Shown in pieces: positions 8,879 to 16,726 of a stretch of DNA of 52,184 nucleotides (the stretch's first letter is position 1; every line of letters starts with the position of its first letter). The notes under the pieces were generated by a model, which was given only the letters and a program-made list of their open reading frames with translations, had not been told where the DNA came from and ran no database searches. The position numbers and the translations under genes are program-made. The DNA comes from Sphaerospermopsis aphanizomenoides BCCUSP55 (GTDB taxonomy: Bacteria > Cyanobacteriota > Cyanobacteriia > Cyanobacteriales > Nostocaceae). The stretch lies in assembly GCF_001586785.1 (NCBI RefSeq), contig NZ_LUFH02000033.1, forward strand, positions 1 to 52,184, in the 5' to 3' direction.

Positions 8879-10270
8879 CTAAAACTCCGCATTTTCTGGT
8901 GTGCGGGGGAAGGGAATCACATCCCGAATATTCCCCATACCTGTCATAAACTGCACCAATCTTTCAAATCCCAAACCAAAACCAGCATGGGGAACAGTTC
9001 CATAACGACGCAAATCTAAATACCACCACAAATCTTCTAGTTTCATACCTTGGGCTAAAACCCGTTTTTCTAACACATCTAGCCTTTCTTCCCGTTGCGA
9101 ACCACCAATAATCTCCCCTATTTTCGGTGCGAGAATATCCATTGCACGGACGGTTTTTTCATCATCACTCAACCGCATATAGAAGGCTTTGATTCCAGCA
9201 GGATAATCTGTGACAATTACAGGCTTTTTAAACAATTGTTCTGCTAAATAGCGTTCATGTTCTGATTGTAAATCTGCTCCCCATTGAACAGGATAATCGA
9301 ATTTCACATCAGCTTTTTCTAAAAGTTTAACTGCATCGGTATAAGTTAACCGTTCAAATTGATTGTTAATAATATTATTTGCAGTTTCTAAAACAGTTTT
9401 ATCAATCCGTTCATTGAAAAATTCCATGTCTTCTGGACAAGTTTCTAAAACGTATCTAAAAATATATTTCAGAAACTCCTCTGCTAAATCCATATCCCCT
9501 TCTAAGTCACAAAAAGCCATTTCTGGTTCAACCATCCAAAATTCGGCTAAGTGACGAGAAGTGTTAGAATTTTCTGCCCGGAAAGTCGGTCCAAAGGTGT
9601 AGACGTTGGTAAACGCCATCGCCATAATTTCCGCTTCTAATTGTCCGCTAACTGTTAAATATGCAGGTTTACTAAAGAAGTCTTGGCTATAATCAATTTC
9701 TTGATTTTCTGTGCGGGGAACTTTCTTTAAATCCAAATTGGTAACGGTAAATAATTCACCTGCACCTTCACAGTCACTAGCAGTAATAATGGGAGTATGT
9801 ACCCATAAAAAACCTCGTTCTTGAAAAAATTGATGAATTGCAGTTGCACAAGCATTTCTCACCCGGAACACTGCACCAAAGGAGTTAGTTCGGGAACGCA
9901 GATGTGCAATGGTGCGGAGAAACTCAAAGGAATGACGTTTCTTTTGCAGAGGATATGTTTCGGGATCAGCGTCTCCGTATACTTTCACACCATCAGCTTT
10001 TAATTCTATTCGCTGTCCTTTGCCTTGGGAAGCTACCAGTACACCTGTCACTTCTACTGAAGCACCAGTGTTGATTTGTTTTAATATTTCTTCGTAGTCT
10101 GGTAAATCTTGGTTGATGACTATTTGCAAGTTAGCTAAGGATGAACCATCATTAACTTCTAAAAACGCAAATCCTTTTAATTCACGTTTTGTTCTGACCC
10201 AACCTTGCACTACTAAAGACTCATCAGGTTGACCACTTCTTAATATTTCGGCAATGCGACGATTTAACAT
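8879..10270 (-). CDS. asnS: Asparagine-tRNA ligase
   Basis: A 463-residue class IIb aminoacyl-tRNA synthetase that charges tRNA-Asn in the cytoplasm. The N-terminal OB-fold (about 15-100; [20 protein letters not shown]) binds the anticodon. Class II motif 2 is [19 protein letters not shown] and motif 3 is [15 protein letters not shown] near the C-terminus. The start is set at 10270 ([13 protein letters not shown]), which fits family N-termini; the frame remains open upstream to 10309, but those 13 residues are not expected. The length matches bacterial AsnRS. No operon partner is evident. Confidence 0.95.
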   Translation of the reverse strand: MLNRRIAEILRSGQPDESLVVQGWVRTKRELKGFAFLEVNDGSSLANLQIVINQDLPDYEEILKQINTGASVEVTGVLVASQGKGQRIELKADGVKVYGDADPETYPLQKKRHSFEFLRTIAHLRSRTNSFGAVFRVRNACATAIHQFFQERGFLWVHTPIITASDCEGAGELFTVTNLDLKKVPRTENQEIDYSQDFFSKPAYLTVSGQLEAEIMAMAFTNVYTFGPTFRAENSNTSRHLAEFWMVEPEMAFCDLEGDMDLAEEFLKYIFRYVLETCPEDMEFFNERIDKTVLETANNIINNQFERLTYTDAVKLLEKADVKFDYPVQWGADLQSEHERYLAEQLFKKPVIVTDYPAGIKAFYMRLSDDEKTVRAMDILAPKIGEIIGGSQREERLDVLEKRVLAQGMKLEDLWWYLDLRRYGTVPHAGFGLGFERLVQFMTGMGNIRDVIPFPRTPENAEF

Positions 10271-10400
10271 TTTATACAAGTTGCTTTTTTTGACTATATA
10301 TAACAACACTAATTTTAACTAAAAATAGATAATAGTGTCTGTAAATAGCTAGATGAGAAAATTTTAGATTTAATATATGATATTGGCTTTGATTGAAGGA

Positions 10401-10434
10401 AAATCCAAAATCCAAAATCCAAAATCCAAAATTC
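10401..10434. repeat. Heptanucleotide tandem repeat (AATCCAA type)
   Basis: Four to five tandem copies of a 7-nt unit reading AAATCCA. This is the short tandemly repeated repetitive class well known in heterocystous cyanobacteria. The same unit recurs at 13613-13645, 19589-19612, 20700-20731 and 35701-35739. Confidence 0.85.
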
Positions 10435-10436
10435 TA

Positions 10437-10781
10437 TTACCCAACCCAAGACCTCAACAACCAACCGATAATTACGCCTAAACCACCAAAACGGACAACT
10501 TGCCAAAATGGTCTTTTCAGGCTGTTCCAAGAAAACAACTGGCTTTCTAAGTTGAGTTCTAGCAGTTCTAACTGTTTTTGAATGCGTTTTAACTCTTCCT
10601 TTAGTTCTGGTGTCTGATTTTTATTTTGTTTGAGATTTTTTAATTCTTGTTGCCATTGTGCCTTTTCCTGTTGATCCCGTTGCACTTGGGCGTATCGTTC
10701 TTTCAAGAGTCGGAGGTCTGTTTCTAGTTCCTCCAGTTCCTGTTCAAACTCTGGTTGCTGGTTTGCTTCTGGGTTAGTCAT
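10437..10781 (-). CDS. Small coiled-coil protein with C-terminal membrane anchor
   Basis: A 114-residue protein that I cannot assign to a named family. Residues 10-80 are strongly charged and heptad-like (FEQELEELETDLRLLKERYA; ELKEELKRIQKQLELLELNL), predicting a long coiled coil. Residues 90-112 (FWQVVRFGGLGVIIGWLLRS) form one hydrophobic helix, so it is probably tail-anchored to a membrane. Codon use resembles its neighbours. It may be a membrane scaffold or tether; no function can be claimed. Confidence 0.6.
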   Translation of the reverse strand: MTNPEANQQPEFEQELEELETDLRLLKERYAQVQRDQQEKAQWQQELKNLKQNKNQTPELKEELKRIQKQLELLELNLESQLFSWNSLKRPFWQVVRFGGLGVIIGWLLRSWVG

Positions 10782-11008
10782 TAGTCATTAGTGATTGGCT
10801 ATGTTAAACAATACACAATGAACAATGGGCAATTACTTCTATGTAAAGGGCTGAGGATTGAAAATAAGGAAAGGTTTTTCTTGCTCTTTTTTTGGGAACA
10901 GAGAGGTTTTAAACCAAATTAACCAATGTCAATTATCAATTGTCAATTATCAATTGTCCATTGATAATTAAATCATAACTTTTACTTTTACCTCGGCTAT
11001 TTAGTCTT

Positions 11009-11269
11009 ATGCCTCTAACCAGTCAACTCAATGATGTTTCTACCCTAGAACTGGCGCAAGCCCTGATGGAAAGGCTAAGTATCTCTCCCAATGATTGGCA
11101 TCGTCTCAAATCTAACCGCAATGCCCGCGCTAGTGAACAATTAGCGGCTGCTATGGTGTTTCTCCTCAAAAATCAACCCCAAGAGGCACAAGCTAGGTTA
11201 GAACAGGCTGTAGGTTGGCTAGATAAATCAATTTCTGCCCCTCCCTGTCCTACTCACGGGAAAGGCTAA
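11009..11269 (+). CDS. Small conserved cyanobacterial protein (DUF6439-like)
   Basis: An 86-residue soluble helical protein (LELAQALMERLSISPNDWHR; AAAMVFLLKNQPQEAQARLE) ending SISAPPCPTHGKG. It resembles a short conserved family of cyanobacteria that I recall as DUF6439, of unknown function. It stands alone, flanked by short repeats, with the RsbW-like gene convergent 69 bp downstream. The conserved C-terminal Cys-Pro-x-His is the only notable motif. Confidence 0.65.
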   Translation: MPLTSQLNDVSTLELAQALMERLSISPNDWHRLKSNRNARASEQLAAAMVFLLKNQPQEAQARLEQAVGWLDKSISAPPCPTHGKG

Positions 11270-11310
11270 GGGTGTGGGGTGTAGGGTGTGGGGTGTAGGG
11301 GAAAGAAACT
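11270..11310. repeat. G-rich tandem repeat (GTGTGGG/GTGTAGG units)
   Basis: Alternating GGGTGTGG and GGTGTAGG units between two convergent genes. It is of the same style as tracts near 25600 and 44770. Confidence 0.6.
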
Positions 11311-11337
11311 TAATTTCTGCCTCTTGCCCTTTGTCTA

Positions 11338-11787
11338 TTACCGCCGTAAGGATAAAAGACGACGAGTTTCTAGCTGTTTACAAAGTCTGAGTTCTGTTCC
11401 TTTACGGTTCCACTCTACCTGATCAAAGATTTGATGGAGAAGAGACATACCGCGTCCGCTTTCTGATTCATCTGGTGGTAAATATTCTGTGGGATCACAG
11501 TTGCAGTCACAAGATGGAGTGAAACCGTTTCCTTGGTCTGAGATAATCCACCAATACTGATTATCTATCAAGGAAAATCGCACTACTACTAATTTACTGG
11601 GATCAAGATTATTGCCATGTTTAGCTGCGTTGACTAGGGCTTCTTGAAGTCCTAATCGCAGTTCTGCTTGTAATTTGGCAGGAATATCCGTTAATAGTAA
11701 GTCTAATATTGGACAAAGATAAAGAGTTGAGGCAAAACTAATAGTACCCCAATAGCGCCCAACTGGACGAAGAGAAATGGTAATCAC
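11338..11787 (-). CDS. RsbW-like anti-sigma regulatory factor (serine kinase)
   Basis: A 149-residue single-domain GHKL ATPase of the RsbW/SpoIIAB type. The N box is EALVNAAKHGNNLDP, followed by ISDQGNGF and the ESGRGMSLLHQIFDQVEW lid region. Such proteins bind or phosphorylate anti-sigma-factor antagonists in partner-switching control. No STAS antagonist, PP2C phosphatase or sigma factor gene is adjacent, so the partner is unknown. An insertion rich in Cys and Asp (CDCNCDPTEYLPPDE) sits between the G1 and G2 boxes. Confidence 0.8.
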   Translation of the reverse strand: MITISLRPVGRYWGTISFASTLYLCPILDLLLTDIPAKLQAELRLGLQEALVNAAKHGNNLDPSKLVVVRFSLIDNQYWWIISDQGNGFTPSCDCNCDPTEYLPPDESESGRGMSLLHQIFDQVEWNRKGTELRLCKQLETRRLLSLRR

Positions 11788-12240
11788 AAGAGAAACCCCG
11801 TAGCTTTTAGTTAGCTAGACATCAGTTTGGTGTCACTGTCACCCTGATAAAAACTTAGGTGGTCATACTGCTTTCAAACTTGCGTCTGTAAAAACTAAAT
11901 TTTGAAAATGCTGCGGAGCATTGACTCTAAAGATGAGTGATGATTGCTTATTTAAAAATCGGTGGGAATGATGCTGCGGCTGCATTGGGCAACTGTTTAA
12001 ATTGCCATTCCTGGGAAATATATAGATAGAGGTTATATATTTTGTTGCCGATTTGTAATTTCCACAACTTGAACCACCTTTTTTAAGAGCCTATGCAACT
12101 TCAATTTTTTTAAAGAAAAAGAATTTTTATTTCTAACCTAATTAGATTTTAGCATTATTATTAACCACTCGACTAAAAATTTTTTCCATTTTAGTTTCTG
12201 TAAAGAATGAACTACTCTTTGACAACGGCGATACCTTTGG
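11788..12240. other. Intergenic region between rlmD and the RsbW-like gene
   Basis: The minus-strand rlmD ends at 12241 and the next minus-strand gene starts at 11787. No ORF with family resemblance lies here. AT-rich stretches near 12040-12130 may hold the promoter of the RsbW-like gene. No clear terminator was seen. Confidence 0.4.
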
Positions 12241-13611
12241 TCAACTTGGCGATCGCACCAGGAATGCTGCTGTTTCCACGTGAGCAGTTTGGGGGAAAAA
12301 GTCGGCAGGCTGTACTCTTGTAAGTTTATATAGGCCATGTTCACAAATTATTTTCAGGTCGCGGGACAGGGTTGCTACTTTACAACTGACGTAAACAATC
12401 CGCGAAGGTTGCAGGTGAAGTAAAGATTTGATAACATTAGCTTCACATCCTTTACGTGGCGGATCAAGTAATACGACATCTGGTATAATTCCCAAATTCG
12501 GAAGAGTTTTTTCCACTGCTCCTACTTGGAATGTCACATTATTAATTCCATTGTGTTGAGCATTTAAAATAGCCTGTTCTACCGCTGTTGATTGCACTTC
12601 TAAGCCAATTACTTGGCGTGCTTGTTTTGCTAGGGGTAATGTTAAAGTGCCAATACCACAATAGGCATCAACTAAAACTTCATGACCTTGCAAATTTAGT
12701 TCTGACTGAATTACTTGTAAGAGTGCTTCAGCCGTTTCGGTGTACACCTGAAAAAAGGTTTCTGGGCGTACTTGAAATTCTATGTCCGCGAATTTTTCTC
12801 GCAGGTAAGGAATTCCCGCAATACAAACTGTTTCATTACCAAATATAGCATTTGTGCGATCGCTATTTCGATTTAGACATACCCCCACTAAGTTGGGATA
12901 ACGCTGTAACCATTCCTGTGCTTGGGTTTCAATTCCTGGTAAATTTTTGTCTTTCACCACCAAAGTCAGCAACATTTCCCCTGTGCGGCGACCAATCCGT
13001 AAACCCAGATGGCGAATTGTCCCTTGATGACGAGCTTCATCATAAATTGACCAGCCACGCTTGTGGATATCTAACTTCACCTCAGCCAATAAAGGATTGA
13101 AGCGTGAGTCTTGAACTGGACATTGATTTAAATTAATCAATTGGTGGCTACCTTTTTGGTAATAACCAGCTTGAACTTGGCCTGTAGGAGAAACACCAAC
13201 AGGGTAAGTAACTTTGTTGCGATAAGCTAAAGATGAATCAGCCACTAACACCGGGTCTACCGCTGGGTTGCGAAAACCACCAATACGTTCTAATGCTTGA
13301 ATAACTTGATTTTGTTTAGCCGTCAGTTGGTAATCATCATCAATATGTTGCCACTGACAACCGCCACATTTATCAGCAACAATGCAATTGGGTCTAATGC
13401 GGTGTGGAGATGGCGCGAGGATTTGTTTGAGTGTACCATGAGCATACTTGGGCTTAACGTGGAGTAGCCTGACAAGAATGCGATCGCCAGGAACTGTATC
13501 TGGAACAAAAACTACACGTTCCTCAAAGCGTCCCACTCCATCCCCAGTGTCGCTTAAATCAGAAATTTCAACTTCAATTATTTCACCTTGTCGCCAAACG
13601 GTATTAGTCAT
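12241..13611 (-). CDS. rlmD: 23S rRNA (uracil-5-)-methyltransferase, RumA/RlmD family
   Basis: A 456-residue SAM-dependent RNA m5U methyltransferase. An N-terminal TRAM domain (about 1-65) precedes a [4Fe-4S]-ligating cysteine set (CIVADKCGGCQWQ). The SAM site is VDAYCGIGTLTLPLA, then VVLLDPPRKGCE, with the catalytic Cys in IVYVSCKVATLSRDL. Family members methylate U1939 (RlmD) or U747 (RlmC) of 23S rRNA; the exact target cannot be told from sequence alone, and some cyanobacterial members are simply labelled RlmD. The stop lies within a HIP1-rich stretch. Heptad repeats sit immediately upstream of the start. Confidence 0.9.
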   Translation of the reverse strand: MTNTVWRQGEIIEVEISDLSDTGDGVGRFEERVVFVPDTVPGDRILVRLLHVKPKYAHGTLKQILAPSPHRIRPNCIVADKCGGCQWQHIDDDYQLTAKQNQVIQALERIGGFRNPAVDPVLVADSSLAYRNKVTYPVGVSPTGQVQAGYYQKGSHQLINLNQCPVQDSRFNPLLAEVKLDIHKRGWSIYDEARHQGTIRHLGLRIGRRTGEMLLTLVVKDKNLPGIETQAQEWLQRYPNLVGVCLNRNSDRTNAIFGNETVCIAGIPYLREKFADIEFQVRPETFFQVYTETAEALLQVIQSELNLQGHEVLVDAYCGIGTLTLPLAKQARQVIGLEVQSTAVEQAILNAQHNGINNVTFQVGAVEKTLPNLGIIPDVVLLDPPRKGCEANVIKSLLHLQPSRIVYVSCKVATLSRDLKIICEHGLYKLTRVQPADFFPQTAHVETAAFLVRSPS

Positions 13612-13612
13612 T

Positions 13613-13650
13613 CGATTTTAGATTTTGGATTTTGGATTTTAGATTTAGAT
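13613..13650. repeat. Heptanucleotide tandem repeat upstream of rlmD
   Basis: Repeated GATTTTG/GATTTTA units begin directly beyond the rlmD start codon, so they occupy its 5' leader or promoter. This is the reverse complement of the AATCCAA-type unit. Confidence 0.75.
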
Positions 13651-13689
13651 TGAAAATTTAGTGATTGAAGATTTATTACAATTGCTTCC

Positions 13690-13731
13690 TTAATGTTCCC
13701 CAATCCCCAATCCCCAATCCTCAATCCCCAT
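13690..13731. repeat. Heptanucleotide tandem repeat (CCCCAAT type)
   Basis: About five CCCCAAT-like units between rlmD and apcD, just upstream of the apcD promoter region. Confidence 0.7.
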
Positions 13732-13807
13732 CTTCCCACACCCTTCACTTCTGTACCGAGAACTGGTTAAACTAGCAAATAATATTATTTCGCGTGATTA
13801 CATAATC

Positions 13808-14293
13808 ATGACTGTAATTAGCCAAGTTATTCTCCAAGCCGACGACGAACTGCGTTACCCCAGCAGTGGCGAACTCAAGAGTATCAAAGAATTTTTGCAA
13901 ACAGGCGAACAGCGTACCAGAATCGCTGCTACCCTCTCCGAAAACGAAAAGAAGATAGTTCAGGAAGCAACCAAAAAACTTTGGCAAAAGCGCCCTGACT
14001 TTATCGCCCCTGGAGGCAATGCTTACGGAGAAAAGCAACGTGCTTTATGTGTCCGTGACTTTGGCTGGTACTTGCGCCTGATCACCTACGGCGTACTTGC
14101 TGGTGACAAAGAACCAATCGAAAAAATCGGTTTGATTGGTGTGCGGGAAATGTACAATTCTCTGGGCGTTCCTGTCCCTGGAATGGTAGAAGCTATCAAT
14201 TCCCTCAAACAAGCTGCTTTGGATTTATTGAGTGGTGAAGATGCTGCTGCTGCTGCACCTTACTTTGATTACATCATTCAAGCAATGTCCTAA
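13808..14293 (+). CDS. apcD: Allophycocyanin alpha-B subunit
   Basis: A 161-residue phycobiliprotein of the allophycocyanin alpha class. [20 protein letters not shown] and the ending [10 protein letters not shown] match ApcD rather than ApcA, and the phycocyanobilin-attaching Cys lies in [18 protein letters not shown] (C80-81). ApcD is a red-shifted terminal emitter in the phycobilisome core that passes energy mainly to photosystem I and takes part in state transitions. It stands as a single gene, as is usual in cyanobacteria, with its own AT-rich upstream region. Length and sequence look fully functional. Confidence 0.95.
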   Translation: MTVISQVILQADDELRYPSSGELKSIKEFLQTGEQRTRIAATLSENEKKIVQEATKKLWQKRPDFIAPGGNAYGEKQRALCVRDFGWYLRLITYGVLAGDKEPIEKIGLIGVREMYNSLGVPVPGMVEAINSLKQAALDLLSGEDAAAAAPYFDYIIQAMS

Positions 14294-14849
14294 ACACTAG
14301 CTTGTTATGGTTTTAGCAGTATCGGACATTAGCACTCGATACCAAATCACATTCCTCATTTGATTGATTATAACTTCCCCACACTTGATAGTGGCTATGG
14401 CAAAATAGTTGTCAAGTTATTAACAAGGAGTGGGGATATTTTATCGCAGGAGTCAGAATCACAAATTTCACCTCTAATCCCCTGAAAATCAGTCTAAACA
14501 TCGGTTTTAGCTAACTGCTGATGGCTGATAGCTGAATGCTTACCCAATGACAAAAAACCGACAGGTATAAAGCTGCCGGCTACTAGTGTGTTCCCTATTA
14601 ATGACTCGGCTAGAGTTCAGTTACTTGTGATTATGCCAATATACTCACAATTAGAGGAGGATCTTTATCATGTAAAATTGTGATTGATATCATGAATAAT
14701 AGTGATTAAAATCACTTAATGTCTGACAAAACAATGCCTTCATTCCCGTAGTTTATTACTCAAAATACACATCGTCTTGATGGCATCAGGAACAGTGATG
14801 GATATCAAAAAGTCAACCTTTTTGTCAAAACTAAAATAGTTGATACCAA
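14294..14849. other. 556-bp intergenic region downstream of apcD
   Basis: No ORF of note. It holds imperfect repeats (GCTAACTGCTGATGGCTGATAG near 14510) and a GC-rich hairpin candidate around 14560-14585 (CCGACAGG...GCTGCCGGC). No RNA gene could be recognised. Confidence 0.35.
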
Positions 14850-15503
14850 ATGTCTATTAATTTTTTAAAATTCCTATCTAGCACAGTTCTTTTAAGTCTC
14901 AATACTGCTTATACAAGTCCACCAGAAAACCAAGCGTTACGCGAAAATAGCCTCATAACTGAATATACAACTGTAGTAGCTAATCATAAATCTCAAAAAA
15001 ATAGGCCATCTAAAAAAACAACGACAATTTCTATTGAAGGGGAAAAAACACAGATTACTCTGCAACTTTACCAATCAAAAAATTTATTAACTACTTACTT
15101 CCCCGATCCTGATTTTAGGGCTGAATCGACAGCTTCCGGTGAAGGACAATCAGTTAGATTTATTGTGAACTTTGGCGGGATTAAAAACGAAAATGCTTAT
15201 GTTCATATCGCTTTTTTAAATAACTTGAAAACTTTGGGGCAGGTCAGAAACTTTATTAATGGCAAAAGAGGGTTAATTGCATCTAATAAATGGCGTGTAG
15301 TTAGTCGGACTGCAAATGTCCCTTATCCTTGGGCAAAGGAAAAAATTAATTTTAGTAAAGGTAAAGATATTGTGGGTGAGATTTATTTGGGAGAACAAAA
15401 AGGTAAGGCTTTCTATGTGATTACTCACTATCCCGTTGAATATGGTGATGGTTTTGCACCGAGAGAAGATGTGATTTTAAGAAATCTGGAAATAGGAGGG
15501 TAA
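14850..15503 (+). CDS. Exported protein of unknown function
   Basis: A 217-residue protein whose first 22 residues (MSINFLKFLSSTVLLSLNTA) look like a signal peptide. A basic, disordered stretch follows (about 45-58) and then a mostly beta-strand domain. The distinctive pieces are VRFIVNFGGIKNENAYVHIA and FYVITHYPVEYGDGFAPRED. I do not recognise a family. Placement in the periplasm or outside the cell is inferred from the signal. It lies 54 bp before a DUF2887 gene but need not be functionally linked. Confidence 0.6.
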   Translation: MSINFLKFLSSTVLLSLNTAYTSPPENQALRENSLITEYTTVVANHKSQKNRPSKKTTTISIEGEKTQITLQLYQSKNLLTTYFPDPDFRAESTASGEGQSVRFIVNFGGIKNENAYVHIAFLNNLKTLGQVRNFINGKRGLIASNKWRVVSRTANVPYPWAKEKINFSKGKDIVGEIYLGEQKGKAFYVITHYPVEYGDGFAPREDVILRNLEIGG

Positions 15504-15556
15504 CGCCAAAATTAACCGTAAGATTTTTTCAGGTAAATATAAAAAATACTAACCCT

Positions 15557-16384
15557 GTGAAAACCGACACTATATTTTATCAACTTTTTCAAACATTGCC
15601 GAGTATCCTATTTGAACTGATTGGCAAGCCAGCCACAGAAGCGGACAGGTATCACTTCACATCTGTAGAAATTAAAGAACTAGCATTTCGCTTTGATGGT
15701 TTATTTATACCTAATTTAGAGATACCTGAACAGCCTATTTACTTTGTAGAAGTTCAATTTCAACCGAAAGCGGATTTTTACTGGAAATTATTTACCGAAA
15801 TCTTTGTTTATCTGAATCAGTATCAACCAAAGAATGACTTTCACGCAGTAGCGATTTTTGCGAAACGTAGTTTAGATCCTGGTGTACCAATGCAGTATCG
15901 GGGTTTGCTAATGAGTCAGCAAGTTACAGTCATTTATTTGGATGAATTAGAAGTAACAACCGATAATTCCATAGGACTGGGAATGGTACAGCTAGTTATG
16001 GAAAAAGAGGAAACTGCTATTGATCACACCAAGCAGTTAATCCAAAAATCACGACAACAATTAACTGATGCCAGCAAAAGACAAAAAGTTTTAGAATTGT
16101 TAGAGACGATTCTGGTTTATAAATTAACTAATTTAAGTCGTCAGGAGATTGAAGCAATGTTTACTCTAGATGAATTGAAGCAAACACGGTATTTCCGAGA
16201 AGTTGCGGAAGAAGCGAAGGTAGAGGGTAAGTTAGAGGGTAGGTTAGAGGGTAAGTTGGAAACAGTACCGCTGTTATTGCAGTTAGGTTTGACTGTGGAA
16301 CAAATAGCCGCAAATTTAGCTGTGGATATTGAAGCGGTGAGAAAGGTTGCGGAAAAATATGTTGATGAAAATCCTTCAGAGTAG
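15557..16384 (+). CDS. DUF2887 Rpn-like PD-(D/E)XK nuclease family protein
   Basis: A 275-residue protein. MKTDTIFYQLFQTLPSILFE and the PIYFVEVQFQPKADFYWKLF segment are typical of DUF2887, a cyanobacterial branch of the Rpn/transposase_31-like PD-(D/E)XK nucleases; E and Q in VEVQFQ correspond to the catalytic ExQ-type motif. The C-terminus has a repeated KLEGRLEGKLE charged stretch and a small helical domain (LLLQLGLTVEQIAANLAVDI). The start is GTG at 15557, fitting the family N-terminus. Such genes exist in many copies per genome. The biological role is unsettled; Rpn proteins stimulate recombination in E. coli. Confidence 0.8.
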   Translation: MKTDTIFYQLFQTLPSILFELIGKPATEADRYHFTSVEIKELAFRFDGLFIPNLEIPEQPIYFVEVQFQPKADFYWKLFTEIFVYLNQYQPKNDFHAVAIFAKRSLDPGVPMQYRGLLMSQQVTVIYLDELEVTTDNSIGLGMVQLVMEKEETAIDHTKQLIQKSRQQLTDASKRQKVLELLETILVYKLTNLSRQEIEAMFTLDELKQTRYFREVAEEAKVEGKLEGRLEGKLETVPLLLQLGLTVEQIAANLAVDIEAVRKVAEKYVDENPSE

Positions 16385-16726
16385 TTAGAATAAATGGAAA
16401 GTGATTAGTTTGACTGATCACTTTTTTCACATTTTTAAATGGTGACTATGGATTTACTTCTTCTTGTGATTCTTCTCTAATATTAAAGTAGTAATAAAGA
16501 TTCTCAACTGTTAAATCTTAATTAGTATCCATAACTAGCTTCATGAAATTAATGTAAATTTTTAGACTAATTTTCTTTTAGCAAAAAACTTAAGTATTTT
16601 TACTTGAATCAAGCATTGAAAGCTGATCGTATCCTGAAAATATCACAGAAAAAAGTAAATCAAGAGATACTCACAGGAGTAGTAACCAGATAGAATATTT
16701 CTCTGTCCCTTTGGTGTATAACTACC
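16385..16726. other. Upstream region of purL
   Basis: 342 AT-rich bases with no gene. A short inverted pair at about 16400-16427 (GTGATTAGTTTGACTGATCAC) could terminate the DUF2887 gene, since it is followed by TTTTTT. The remainder presumably holds the purL promoter. Confidence 0.5.

Noticed and set aside
12138-12344. 68-codon minus-strand frame at the end of rlmD
   Set aside because: Overlaps the rlmD C-terminus in another frame; composition looks like a shadow.
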